Below, piece by piece: positions 54,915 to 63,239 of a DNA stretch of 64,000 nt (the first letter of the stretch is position 1; each line of letters opens with the position of its first letter). The position numbers and the translations under genes are program-made. Source of the DNA: Asanoa ferruginea (lineage in GTDB: Bacteria > Actinomycetota > Actinomycetes > Mycobacteriales > Micromonosporaceae); the NCBI RefSeq assembly GCF_003387075.1, contig NZ_QUMQ01000001.1, forward strand, positions 4,092,001 through 4,156,000, given 5' to 3'. The notes below the pieces were generated by a model, which was given only the letters and a program-made list of their open reading frames with translations, ran no database searches and was not told where the DNA came from.

Positions 54915-56051
54915 ATGTCGACGGTGACGACCGCCGCCGCGGACCGGGATGACCGGTCCGCCGGCGGCGGCCGGCCGGCCCACCGCGGCACCGGTCGCCG
55001 ACCCAGGTTCGGGCGCGGCATTCGCGGCAACGAGGCCATGGCCGGCTGGCTCTTCGTACTCCCGATCGTTGTGATCCTCGGTGTGTTCCTGCTGCTGCCG
55101 ATCGTGATGGCCTTCTGGGTCAGCCTGACCGACTGGCGTGGGCAGGGCAGCCCCTTCAAGTCCGGCGTGCCGTTCGTCGGGGCCGACAACTACACGCACC
55201 TGTTCACCCAGGACGGCCTGGCCCGGCGCGACTTCATGACCAGCATCCGCAACAACTTCTACTACGTGCTGATCGTGGTGCCGGTGCAGACCGCGCTGGC
55301 GCTCGGCCTCGCGCTGCTGGTCAACAACCGGATGCTGAAGGCGAAGGGGTTCTTCCGGACCGCGTTCTACTTCCCGTCGGTGACCAGTTCGGTCGCGATC
55401 AGCGTGGTGTTCCTGTTCATGTTCGCCAACTCGGGCGCCATCAACGGGGTCCTGTCGTGGTTCGGCATCGACGGCCCGGCCTGGTTCTCCGACTCGCGCG
55501 GGCTGATCCACCTGATCCTTGGCCTGTTCGGGGTCGACAACGCGCCGGCCGCCCTCAGCGATGGCGGCCCGCTCGGGTTGAGCTGGTGGGAGTGGCTGTC
55601 CGGGCCGAGCGTGGCGATGTGCGCGATCATGTTCCTGGTCATCTGGACCACCTCGGGCACGTTCATGCTGATGTTCCTGGCCGCGCTCCAGAGCGTGCCG
55701 GTCTCGCTCGACGAGGCCAGCGAGCTCGACGGCGCGAGCAAGTGGCAGCGGTTCCGCTATGTCACGCTGCCGCTGCTCAAGCCGACCATGTTCCTGGTGC
55801 TCACCCTCGGCCTGATCGGCACCTGGCAGGTGTTCGACCAGATCTACGTGATGAGCCAGGGCAACCCGGCGAAGACCACCCTCACGCCGGCGTTCCTGTC
55901 CTATCGCACCGCGTTCAAGGATCTCGACTACGGCCAGGGCGCGGCGATCGCGTTCGTCCTGTTCGTGATCATCATCGTGCTCACGCTCGCGCAGCGCTGG
56001 ATCATGCGGGACCGCGACGAGCCGCGCCGGAGGTTCCGATGGCTACGCTGA
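54915..56051 (+). CDS. Sugar ABC transporter permease, MalF-like
   Basis: 378 residues with a basic disordered N-terminus (1-38) and six or more helices. The EAA loop reads DEASELDGASKWQRFRYVTLPLLKP. An unusually long extracytoplasmic loop (GIDGPAWFSDSRGLIHLILG, about residues 185-230) lies between helices 3 and 4. It starts 4 nt after the binding-protein stop and overlaps the next permease by 13 nt. Confidence 0.94.
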   Translation: MSTVTTAAADRDDRSAGGGRPAHRGTGRRPRFGRGIRGNEAMAGWLFVLPIVVILGVFLLLPIVMAFWVSLTDWRGQGSPFKSGVPFVGADNYTHLFTQDGLARRDFMTSIRNNFYYVLIVVPVQTALALGLALLVNNRMLKAKGFFRTAFYFPSVTSSVAISVVFLFMFANSGAINGVLSWFGIDGPAWFSDSRGLIHLILGLFGVDNAPAALSDGGPLGLSWWEWLSGPSVAMCAIMFLVIWTTSGTFMLMFLAALQSVPVSLDEASELDGASKWQRFRYVTLPLLKPTMFLVLTLGLIGTWQVFDQIYVMSQGNPAKTTLTPAFLSYRTAFKDLDYGQGAAIAFVLFVIIIVLTLAQRWIMRDRDEPRRRFRWLR

Positions 56052-56899
56052 CCTCGCCGAACAAGCGGCAGCCCAAGGGCCTGGTCACCACCATCGTCGG
56101 GTACGCCGTCCTGATCTTCTTCGCGCTGGTGTTCATCTACCCGTTCGTGATCCAGCTCACCAACTCGTTCAAGACCGAGCCCGACGCGGCCAGCAACCCG
56201 TTGTCGCCGATTCCGCACCCGGTCACAACGGCCGGCTTCGAGCGCCTCTTCGACGGTGACTTCCCGCTCTGGATCGGCAACTCGGTGCTGGTCACGGTCG
56301 TGGTCACGATCGGCCGGGTGTTCCTCGACTCGCTGGCCGGCTATGCGCTGGCCCGGCTGCGGTTCCGGGGCCGGCGTGCGGTGTTCGCGACCGTCGTAGC
56401 GGTGATGGCGGTGCCCGGCGTGGTGCTCTTCATCCCGAAGTTCCTGGTGTTCAACCAGCTCGGCATCTACAACACGTACACCGCGCTGATCTTGCCGTTG
56501 CTCGTCGACGCGGCCGGCGTGTTCATCATGAAGCAGTTCTTCGAGTCGATCCCGGTAAGCCTGGAGGAGGCGGCGCGGATCGACGGCGCCACCGTCTTCC
56601 GCACATTCTGGTCGGTGGTGCTCCCGATGGCGCGGCCCGCGCTGATTACCCTGACCATCCTGTCGTTCCAGGGCACCTGGAACGAGTTCCCGCACACGCT
56701 CGTCGCCGTGCAGGATCCCAGCCTGTTCACGCTGCCCCGCGGCCTGGCCAACCTGGTCTCCGGGTCGCTGGGCTCGGGCACGCAGTATCCGCTCAAACTG
56801 GGCGCCGCGTTGCTCGCCACGATCCCGGTGGCGGTCCTCTTCGCGCTGTTCCAGCGCTACTTCGTCCGAGGCGCATCCGAAGGAGCCGAAAAGGGCTAA
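56039..56899 (+). CDS. Sugar ABC transporter permease, MalG-like
   Basis: 286 residues, six helices. The EAA loop is LEEAARIDGATVFRTFWSVVLPMARP. It pairs with the MalF-like protein as the importer channel. ATG 56039 overlaps the upstream gene by 13 nt; longer frames are shadows. Its stop overlaps the convergent acetyltransferase stop (CTAA). Confidence 0.95.
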   Translation: MATLTSPNKRQPKGLVTTIVGYAVLIFFALVFIYPFVIQLTNSFKTEPDAASNPLSPIPHPVTTAGFERLFDGDFPLWIGNSVLVTVVVTIGRVFLDSLAGYALARLRFRGRRAVFATVVAVMAVPGVVLFIPKFLVFNQLGIYNTYTALILPLLVDAAGVFIMKQFFESIPVSLEEAARIDGATVFRTFWSVVLPMARPALITLTILSFQGTWNEFPHTLVAVQDPSLFTLPRGLANLVSGSLGSGTQYPLKLGAALLATIPVAVLFALFQRYFVRGASEGAEKG

Positions 56900-57477
56900 G
56901 GCTCCTCGGCGGGGTCGGGCGCGGCCGTCAAATCGACGTGTAGGCGGAGCTGGTAGACCAGCATGTCTTCCACGTCGAGGGCCCGCCCGGCTCCGTCCGG
57001 CGCCCAGCCGGCCGAGCCGAGGAACTTGCGGGTCGCCGCGTCGCCGTCGTAGGCCCAGGCCACCGCGAAGGCGAAGCCGTCCTCGCGCCAGAGGTCGACG
57101 GCCGCCGCGAGCAGCCGACTGCCGTGCCCGCGCCGGCCCCAGCGGGGTTCGACCAACAGGTCGGTGACGGCCGCCACATCGTCCGGCAGCGGCGCCTCCT
57201 CGGGGGCCAAGGCCTGCTCGTCGGCGGGTCCGGAGGCGGCAAAACCCACCAGATACGATTGTTCGGCCTGCTCGACCGACACCAGCACCCGGTGCCTCGG
57301 TGACGGCGGCTGTGCGATCGAGGCGCTCCACCGCTCCGCGATCCACGCCTCGTCGAGGTCGTCGAGCACGTGTCGGGGCAGCATCCGGCGATATGCGACC
57401 CGCCAGGTCGCAACCTGGATGCGTGCGATCTCGGCGGCGTCCTCGGGACGCGCCGGACGGACATACCCGAGAGCCAT
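56896..57477 (-). CDS. GNAT family N-acetyltransferase
   Basis: 193 residues. RPARPEDAAEIARIQVATWRVAYR at the start and VTDLLVEPRWGRRGHGSRLLAAA for acetyl-CoA binding. Substrate unknown. ATG 57477 shares the CATG tetranucleotide with the ATG of the divergent gene at 57476. A TAGGCT box lies 8 nt upstream on this strand (57491-57486), so translation is probably leaderless. Confidence 0.88.
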   Translation of the reverse strand: MALGYVRPARPEDAAEIARIQVATWRVAYRRMLPRHVLDDLDEAWIAERWSASIAQPPSPRHRVLVSVEQAEQSYLVGFAASGPADEQALAPEEAPLPDDVAAVTDLLVEPRWGRRGHGSRLLAAAVDLWREDGFAFAVAWAYDGDAATRKFLGSAGWAPDGAGRALDVEDMLVYQLRLHVDLTAAPDPAEEP

Positions 57478-58690
57478 GAGTCGAAAGCCTACGGAGTGGG
57501 GGCACGGGTTGATCCAGCGGGCCGCGCGCCGGGAGGTCGCGATCGTCGCGGGCCTGGCGGTCGCCGTGCTGGTGTTCGTCGCGTTCTTCGCCGCGCGACA
57601 CGGGTTCTTCGATCTCAAGGTCTACTACGGCGCGGTCAACTACTGGATCCACGACCACGGCATGCTGTACGACTTCCTCAAGCCGAACAGCAAATACGGC
57701 TTCACCTACCCACCGTTCGCGGCGATCGTGATGGTGCCGATGGCGGTCGTGCCCTGGGCGCTGGCGATCGTGATCAGCGTCGGCCTCTCGCTCGCGGCCA
57801 CGTACGCCCTCCTGCGCTGGTTGGTCCTGCCCCTTGCCCTGCGGATGGGCTGGACGCCGTGGTTCGCGCTCGCGGTCGGTTTCCTGCTGATCGCGGCGTT
57901 CGAGCCCTACCGCGAGACGATCACGTTCGGCCAGGTCAACCTGCTGCTTCTGTTCCTGGTGGCGCTCGACCTGCTGGTCGGCGTGGCCGGCGGGCGGAAG
58001 TGGGCCGGCGTGGGCATCGGCCTGGCCACCGCGATCAAGCTGACCCCGGGCGTGTTCATCCTCTATCTGCTGGTCACCCGGCGCTGGCGGGCGGCTGGTC
58101 TTTCCGCTGGCACCGCCGCCGTCGCCACGCTGGCCGCCGCCGCGGTCGACCCGGCCGCGTCGCGGGAGTTCTGGACCTCGGCGCTGTGGGACACCGACCG
58201 GGTCGGGTCGCTGGCGTTCATCTCGAACCAATCGCTGCAGGGCATGATCGCCCGGCTCAACCCCGAGCACCCGTCGACGCTGGCCTGGCTGGTGCTGGTG
58301 CTGCTCGCGATCGGCGTGTGGGCCTGGCGGGTGCGGGCCGCGTCGCTGGCCGAGGGGCTGGCCCTGACCGGCGTGCTGGGCTGCCTGATCAGCCCGGTGA
58401 CCTGGGTGCACCACCTGGTCTGGCTGCTGCCGGCACTGATCCTGCTGGTCTCCGCGGCGGTGACGGCGCGGCGCCGTCTTTGGCTGGTCTTCGCGATCAT
58501 CGGGTACGCCGTGCTGTGCAGCCGCCTGGTCTGGGTGTGGGAGCACGGGTTCGGTGGGGTGGGCGGGTTCCTGGGCAGCAACGCGTACGTCTGGATCAGT
58601 GTGGCTCTGTTGCTCTTCCTGCCGTTGGGGTCAGGCTCCTCCGCTCCTGGTGTAGCGGAGCTCCGGCAGGCGGAGCGTCTCGCCGCCTGA
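57476..58690 (+). CDS. DUF2029 / GT87 polyprenyl-phosphate-dependent mannosyltransferase
   Basis: 404 residues, about ten helices. DLKVYYGAVNYWIHDHGMLYDF carries the acidic residue expected after helix 1, followed by YGFTYPPFAAI, GQVNLLLLFLVALDLL, ATAIKLTPGVF and LAFISNQSLQGMIARL, all family signatures. Such enzymes add mannose to cell-envelope lipoglycans on the outer face. ATG 57476 overlaps the divergent ATG; TTG 57508 is a fallback. Its last 60 nt overlap the convergent acetyltransferase. Confidence 0.88.
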   Translation: MSRKPTEWGHGLIQRAARREVAIVAGLAVAVLVFVAFFAARHGFFDLKVYYGAVNYWIHDHGMLYDFLKPNSKYGFTYPPFAAIVMVPMAVVPWALAIVISVGLSLAATYALLRWLVLPLALRMGWTPWFALAVGFLLIAAFEPYRETITFGQVNLLLLFLVALDLLVGVAGGRKWAGVGIGLATAIKLTPGVFILYLLVTRRWRAAGLSAGTAAVATLAAAAVDPAASREFWTSALWDTDRVGSLAFISNQSLQGMIARLNPEHPSTLAWLVLVLLAIGVWAWRVRAASLAEGLALTGVLGCLISPVTWVHHLVWLLPALILLVSAAVTARRRLWLVFAIIGYAVLCSRLVWVWEHGFGGVGGFLGSNAYVWISVALLLFLPLGSGSSAPGVAELRQAERLAA

Positions 58691-59167
58691 GGTCACGTCG
58701 TAGGTGTTGCGTTCGCCGTCGGGCTCGAAGCCGGCCTTCTCGTAGAAGCGGCGGGCTCGCTTGTTGTCCTCCAGCACCCAGAGGCGGACAGTGCGGAAGC
58801 CGCGGTTGTGTAGCTCGGCCAGGCCGGCGGCCATCAGGGTGCGGCCGAGGCCGGTGCCCAGTCGTTGTGGCTCCTGATAGATGGCGAGCACCTCGCCGAT
58901 CTCCGGATCCAGGTCGTCGCGGTTCTGCTGGTTGCGGTATCGGCCGACGGTGGTGAACCCGACGATGGCCGGGCCGTCGACCGCGACCAGGGTCTCGAAC
59001 TCTTTCGCACCCTGCCACTGCCGGCGTCTTGCCGCGAACGCTTCCGGGTCGAGTGCGTCGAGCACGTCTTTGGGGATGATTCCGGCATATCCGGCTTGCC
59101 AGGCGCGGACGTGCACGCCGGCGACCTCAGCGGCGTCCTCGAGTCGTTGCGGGCGGATCGTCAGCAT
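58631..59167 (-). CDS. GNAT family N-acetyltransferase
   Basis: 178 residues. LTIRPQRLEDAAEVAGVHVRAWQAGYAG opens the fold; IYQEPQRLGTGLGRTLMAAGL binds acetyl-CoA and LWVLEDNKRARRFYEKAGF closes it. Substrate unknown. ATG 59167 begins the conserved part; the longer frame crosses the divergent glycosylase gene. The 75-nt intergenic region upstream carries the promoter of that neighbour. Confidence 0.9.
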   Translation of the reverse strand: MLTIRPQRLEDAAEVAGVHVRAWQAGYAGIIPKDVLDALDPEAFAARRRQWQGAKEFETLVAVDGPAIVGFTTVGRYRNQQNRDDLDPEIGEVLAIYQEPQRLGTGLGRTLMAAGLAELHNRGFRTVRLWVLEDNKRARRFYEKAGFEPDGERNTYDVTSGGETLRLPELRYTRSGGA

Positions 59168-59229
59168 GCGCTGATTTCTAGCGCATGTCCGCCGGCGTCG
59201 GCCCCTGCTTTTTTGTCGGTGGGTCCGGT

Positions 59230-59235
59230 TAATGT
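59230..59235 (+). promoter_or_regulatory. -10 box of the glycosylase gene, leaderless
   Basis: TAATGT ends 7 nt before GTG 59243, the same geometry as at map. Confidence 0.45.
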
Positions 59236-59242
59236 GCGAACC

Positions 59243-60463
59243 GTGACACCCGAATCGTTGTCGTTGGCGCAGGCCCGTCGCATCGCGTTGGCCGCGCAGG
59301 GCTTCACCGACCCCGCGCCGGTGGGCGTGCCGACCGCCCGCCACCTGCGCCGGGTGGTGGGCCGCACCGGCCTGCTCCAGATGGATTCGGTCAACGTCCT
59401 GCAACGGGCCCACTACCTGCCGCTTTACAGCCGCCTGGGTCCCTATCCGACCGAGCTGATCGACCGGGCGGCCTACCGCCGACCCCGCACCCTGTTCGAA
59501 TACTGGGGTCACGAGGCGTCGTTGATCCCGGTCGAGTTGCAGCCCGCGCTGCGCTGGCGGATGGCCCGCGAGCACCAATACGGCGGCCTGCGTAAGTTCG
59601 CCGACGAGCAGCCCGACCTGGTCAAGTGGGTGCTCGACGAGGTCCGCGAGTCGGGCCCGCTGACGGCGGCCGAGATCGAGCGCGACGAGCCGCGCGACCG
59701 GTCCAACTGGGGCTGGAACTGGTCGAGCGTCAAGCAGGCCCTCGAATACCTGTTCTGGTCGGGCGAGGTGTCCGCGGCCTCCCGCAACTCGTCGTTCGCC
59801 CGGGTCTACGACCTGCCCGAGCGGGTGTTGCCGGCGGCGGTCCTGGCCGCGCCGACCCCGACCGACCTCGAGGCGTGGCGCACACTGGTGCTGGTGGCCG
59901 CCCGGTCGCTGGGCGTGGCGGCCGAGTTCGAGCTGCGCGACTACTTCCGGTTGCCAGTGGCCGGCGCCCGGGCGGCGATCGCGTCGTTGGTCGACGACGG
60001 TTCGCTGCTGCCGGTCCGGGTCGAGACGTGGAAACAGCCGGCCTATCTGCACCCTCTGGCGAAGCTGCCCCGCTGGGTCCGCGGCGACCGGTTGATCAGC
60101 CCGTTCGACCCGCTGGTCTGGGAGCGGGCCCGCACCGAGCGCCTGTTCCACTTCACCTACCGCATCGAGATCTACGTCCCGGCGCCGCAGCGGGTCTACG
60201 GCTACTACGTGCTGCCCTTCCTCCAGGGCGACCGCTTCACCGCGCGGGTCGACCTGAAGGCCGACCGCAAGGCCGGCATTCTGCGCGTGCCGGCGGCCTG
60301 GGCCGAGCCCGGCGTCGACCGGGTCGCGACGGCCCGCGCCCTCGCGGTCGAGCTGACCCGGCTCGCGGGTTGGCTCGGGTTGGAGTCGGTCGCTTCGCCG
60401 GATGGCGGCGATCTCGGCGGTCCGGTTGCCGCCGCCTTGGCGAGCACCTCAGGTGTACCGTGA
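59243..60463 (+). CDS. YcaQ/AlkX-like winged-helix DNA glycosylase (HTH_42)
   Basis: 406 residues of the HTH_42 superfamily. SLAQARRIALAAQGF opens it; LLQMDSVNVLQRAHY contains a Q46-x-D48 motif, the catalytic pattern I recall for the YcaQ-like branch (QxQ in AlkZ). Later blocks FEYWGHEASLIP and HPLAKLPRWVRGDRLISPFDPLVWERARTERLF-type region are conserved. Relatives unhook DNA interstrand crosslinks and remove alkylated bases. It has its own leaderless-type promoter and overlaps the next gene by 4 nt. Confidence 0.88.
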   Translation: MTPESLSLAQARRIALAAQGFTDPAPVGVPTARHLRRVVGRTGLLQMDSVNVLQRAHYLPLYSRLGPYPTELIDRAAYRRPRTLFEYWGHEASLIPVELQPALRWRMAREHQYGGLRKFADEQPDLVKWVLDEVRESGPLTAAEIERDEPRDRSNWGWNWSSVKQALEYLFWSGEVSAASRNSSFARVYDLPERVLPAAVLAAPTPTDLEAWRTLVLVAARSLGVAAEFELRDYFRLPVAGARAAIASLVDDGSLLPVRVETWKQPAYLHPLAKLPRWVRGDRLISPFDPLVWERARTERLFHFTYRIEIYVPAPQRVYGYYVLPFLQGDRFTARVDLKADRKAGILRVPAAWAEPGVDRVATARALAVELTRLAGWLGLESVASPDGGDLGGPVAAALASTSGVP

Positions 60464-61152
60464 CGACCATGACGCCCGCGCCCAACCCGGCCTCCACACA
60501 GGCATTCGCGGGAGCGGAAGACAGCACCACACCGGGCGGCGACGGCGGAGCACCGACGTTCGCGGGCCCCGCGCCGGAGACCGGCGCCGGTGTGCCGGGC
60601 TATGGCGCCGTCGAGGCGCAGCCATCCGAAGGCACTCCGGCCGGTGCGGTGGCGCTCGCCGCCGTGCCGCCGGCGTTTCTGCCGCCGTCCTACGCACCGC
60701 CGCGGCGCGGTCGGGTCGGGCGGGCCTATCTGCGGATGCTCGAGCGGGTTCCGGGTTGGCTGGCGCCACTCGCGGTGTTGGGCTGCATCGGGGGAGCGGT
60801 CGGCTACACGCTGATCACCAACCCGACCGACAGCGCCGCCGACGCACCGCCGACCTGCATCCTCAAACTGACCACGGGCCTGGATTGCCCGGGCTGCGGC
60901 GGCACCCGCGCCGCGTGGTACCTGCTGCACGGCGACGTAGCGGCCGCCGCACGCCACCACCTGCTCTTCGTCTTCGCAGTGCCGTTCGTGCTCTACCTCT
61001 ACGTCGCGTGGGCAGCGCAGCGGGCGTTCGGCTGGAAGATCCCGCAGTTGCGCATCCCACCGATCGCGATCGCCTTGTTCATGGGCGCCTGGCTGGCGTT
61101 CTCGGTGCTGCGCAACCTGCCCTGGGCCCCGTTCAACTGGTTCTACGTCTAA
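60460..61152 (+). CDS. DUF2752 membrane protein
   Basis: 230 residues: a disordered Pro/Ala/Gly-rich first 80 residues, one helix, then TCILKLTTGLDCPGCGGTRA with the family CPGCGGTR motif, and two more helices. Function unknown; the Cys residues might bind metal. GTG 60460 overlaps the previous stop (GTGA); ATG 60469 is an alternative. The stop overlaps the convergent HEAT-like gene (CTAA). Confidence 0.85.
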   Translation: MTTMTPAPNPASTQAFAGAEDSTTPGGDGGAPTFAGPAPETGAGVPGYGAVEAQPSEGTPAGAVALAAVPPAFLPPSYAPPRRGRVGRAYLRMLERVPGWLAPLAVLGCIGGAVGYTLITNPTDSAADAPPTCILKLTTGLDCPGCGGTRAAWYLLHGDVAAAARHHLLFVFAVPFVLYLYVAWAAQRAFGWKIPQLRIPPIAIALFMGAWLAFSVLRNLPWAPFNWFYV

Positions 61153-61397
61153 CGTCCGCGCCGCGGATGGAGAAAGACCGCGATGTCGCTCAGCGCGTCG
61201 GTAGCCTTGACGCGGCGTAGCTCGGGAACCACCCGGTCTTCATCAAGCTGGCCATAAACCCTGGCCAGTTGCCCAAGGCACGTGGCGGCGAGGATCCTCA
61301 CCTGGCGGTCTTCGTGTTCGAGCAGACCAAGGTAGAGCTCCTGCAACTCCTGCCAGTCCTCACCACCATGCAACACGGCGCCGACCATGGCTTCCAT
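61149..61397 (-). CDS. HEAT-repeat-like small protein
   Basis: 82 residues in alpha-helical hairpins: DWQELQELYLGLLEHEDRQV, RILAATCLGQLARVYGQLD, ALSDIAVFLHP. This matches small HEAT-like proteins that often serve as immunity or accessory proteins in actinobacteria; none of their toxins is seen here. ATG 61397 is the first start; the frame is open further upstream without start codons. Confidence 0.7.
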   Translation of the reverse strand: MEAMVGAVLHGGEDWQELQELYLGLLEHEDRQVRILAATCLGQLARVYGQLDEDRVVPELRRVKATDALSDIAVFLHPRRGR

Positions 61398-61458
61398 GGC
61401 CCCGAAAAGCTGCCGGCGATCGAGCGCTATCAGCGGCCCGATCCCGTCCGACCGGCTG

Positions 61459-61487
61459 TTGTATCGATTCGTCTTGTGCGCCAGGTT
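61459..61487 (+). promoter_or_regulatory. Promoter of the DUF7662-glycosylase cassette
   Basis: TTGTAT (61459-61464) and CAGGTT (61482-61487) are spaced 17 nt, and the -10 box ends 6 nt before ATG 61494. Confidence 0.4.
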
Positions 61488-61493
61488 CCCGGT

Positions 61494-61763
61494 ATGAGCA
61501 AGTACTCAACGTTGCGGGACTGGCTGCGCTCGTCCGGCCGCTCGTCGGTTCGGATGTCATTCGATGAGCTTGACGACCTTGTGCCTGGCGGGTTACCGCC
61601 TAGCGCCTACCGACACGTTCCCTGGTGGAGCAACGAGTCGGATCCAGCCAGCACACATAGCCGGAGCCGGCTCGGTTGGGTGGCCGCCGGCTACCGCGTT
61701 GAGACGGTCAACCTCACCCAGCGGCACGTGGTCTTCGTCCGCAGAGCGGACAGTGCGGCGTGA
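61494..61763 (+). CDS. DUF7662-like small protein
   Basis: 89 residues. SKYSTLRDWLRSSGRSSVRM, FDELDDLVPGGLPPSAYRH, PWWSNESDPASTHSRSRLGW and AAGYRVETVNLTQRHVVF form a pattern (small basic domain with WWSN and an S-x-A-W-like segment) that I associate with DUF7662. The fold suggests nucleic-acid binding, not proven. It overlaps the glycosylase gene by 4 nt (GTGA) and, like it, has clearly lower GC than its surroundings, suggesting the pair arrived together. Confidence 0.7.
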   Translation: MSKYSTLRDWLRSSGRSSVRMSFDELDDLVPGGLPPSAYRHVPWWSNESDPASTHSRSRLGWVAAGYRVETVNLTQRHVVFVRRADSAA

Positions 61764-62464
61764 GGGCGCCGCTGCCTTCACGGTTGCCCATTTTGGTCCG
61801 GAGCTATGACGGTCAGCAGCAGCTCCCAGTCACGTATCTTGTCGAACAGTGGAAACGTGCGCTTGCCGCATACCCAGGCGTAGCCGACGTTCTCGAGAAC
61901 GACCAGTGGTCTAAGCAGCGCGACGCGGCCGGTCGGCGATCTGTCGGACGGAATGACGTGTCAAGGCTGATCAAGGCGACTGACATGACCAACGGTCTTG
62001 CCGCTCGACGCGCGTTCGTGCTGATCATGGCGTGGGGATCGGGAACTTCGAACACCCGCTCGTATCGCCACGTTCCAAGGGCACTTGCCGCGCCGCACTG
62101 CGCGACGCGTCTTGTCGACACCGCCGCCACGTGCCGGCAGGGTGACCTCACAGCCGCGTATGAGGCATTCTCTCTTCCTGGTGTTCGTCGGTCGTTCTTC
62201 ACCAAGTGGTTTGCCTTCGCCGGTCGAGCGAACGATCGGGACTGGCAGCCGTTAATTCTTGACGACCGTGTGCTACGGACACTGAACCGCACTCTTGCGA
62301 CATCGACGAAGACTCTCGCCAGTGACCGTCGTTGGAGTCGTCGCTATACCGCCTATGTTGAGCAAATGCACGCGTGGAGCAACGACCTCCGGCGTGAGGA
62401 CATCTCCTGTTCGGCCGAGCGGCTGGAATGGATCTTCTTCAAGCAGAACGGTCGACCCGTTTGA
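61760..62464 (+). CDS. OGG-fold DNA glycosylase/lyase-like protein
   Basis: 234 residues. An N-terminal targeting part is followed by AARRAFVLIMAWGSGTSNTR and then the helix-turn-helix-like SLPGVRRSFFTKWFAFAG with K149 and PLILDDRV with D168/D169. The Lys-Asp pair at these positions corresponds to the catalytic residues of 8-oxoguanine glycosylase/lyases. The substrate may not be 8-oxoguanine. GTG 61760 overlaps the upstream small gene. Two 60-nt lines counted by hand are 53-55% GC versus 73% in the following gene. Confidence 0.78.
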   Translation: MRAPLPSRLPILVRSYDGQQQLPVTYLVEQWKRALAAYPGVADVLENDQWSKQRDAAGRRSVGRNDVSRLIKATDMTNGLAARRAFVLIMAWGSGTSNTRSYRHVPRALAAPHCATRLVDTAATCRQGDLTAAYEAFSLPGVRRSFFTKWFAFAGRANDRDWQPLILDDRVLRTLNRTLATSTKTLASDRRWSRRYTAYVEQMHAWSNDLRREDISCSAERLEWIFFKQNGRPV

Positions 62465-62486
62465 CGGCGCCGGTTAGCTTGCACGG

Positions 62487-63023
62487 ATGGCAGAACTGGC
62501 GTCCGTCGCTTGGCCGCCTGCTCCGATCAAGACCGAGCGGCTCGTGCTCCGTGAATCCGAGGCCCGCGACCGGGCGGCGTTCGTCGAGCTGCTCGCCTCG
62601 CCGGAGGTGGGCACCTACCTCGGTGGACCCCAGCCGCGCGACGAACTGGAGCGCGAGACGCCCGAGGTGCCCGGGCGGCGGCCAGGCACGTTCGTGGTCG
62701 ATCTCGACGGAGCGATGATCGGCGCGGTCATGCTCGATCGGCGCAACGTCGGGCCCGACGGGCGGATCCGTCCGGAGGCGGGGGAGGTCGACCTCGGCTA
62801 CCTGTTCCTGCCGGCGGCCTGGGGACACGGGTACGCGGCGGAGGCGTGCGCGGCCGCACTCGACTGGTTCGGCGGCGCGTTCCCCGGCGAGCACGTGGTG
62901 CTCTGCACCCAGAGCGCCAACGCGCGCTCGATGCGCCTGGCCGCGAAGCTCGGGTTCACCGAGGTGGAGCGGTTCGAGAAGTGGGACGCCGAGCAATGGT
63001 TCGGCGTCAGACTCTCCAGCTGA
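62487..63023 (+). CDS. GNAT family N-acetyltransferase (RimJ/RimL type)
   Basis: 178 residues. IKTERLVLRESEARDRAAFVELL at the start, DLGYLFLPAAWGHGYAAEACAAAL for acetyl-CoA binding and NARSMRLAAKLGFTEVERF near the end. GC is back to genome level. TAGCTT (62475-62480) lies 6 nt before the ATG with a TCGACC-like -35 17 nt further up, so it is probably transcribed separately from the cassette and leaderless. Confidence 0.9.
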   Translation: MAELASVAWPPAPIKTERLVLRESEARDRAAFVELLASPEVGTYLGGPQPRDELERETPEVPGRRPGTFVVDLDGAMIGAVMLDRRNVGPDGRIRPEAGEVDLGYLFLPAAWGHGYAAEACAAALDWFGGAFPGEHVVLCTQSANARSMRLAAKLGFTEVERFEKWDAEQWFGVRLSS

Positions 63024-63028
63024 ACGCC

Positions 63029-63063
63029 GAAGGACCCGTCCGGCTCAGCCGAACGGGTCCTTC
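63029..63063. terminator. Hairpin terminator
   Basis: GAAGGACCCGT pairs perfectly with ACGGGTCCTTC, and inside it CGGC pairs with GCCG around TCA. It ends both the acetyltransferase and the convergent 48-residue gene. Confidence 0.85.
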
Positions 63064-63074
63064 ATGGACGGTGC

Positions 63075-63221
63075 TTAGCGGTGTTGCCGGCCGCCGTCGT
63101 CGTGGTCGCGGCGCATTGCCCGGGCCACCCGGACGGCCAAGTGACGGCGGGCCGCGGCCTGGCGCATCGTGCGCTGGCGGTCGTTGGCGAGGTTGAGGAG
63201 GAGCTGCGGGTTCTCGTACAT
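63075..63221 (-). CDS. 48-residue basic small protein
   Basis: ATG 63221 to TAA at 63075. The sequence starts YENPQLLLNLANDRQRTMRQ and is rich in Arg, His and Ala, probably helical. GGAAGGA lies 6 nt upstream, 18 nt after the DUF4097 stop, so it is the second gene of that operon and ends at a strong hairpin. No family recognised. Confidence 0.6.
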   Translation of the reverse strand: MYENPQLLLNLANDRQRTMRQAAARRHLAVRVARAMRRDHDDGGRQHR

Positions 63222-63239
63222 GATGGGGTCCTTCCGGGG

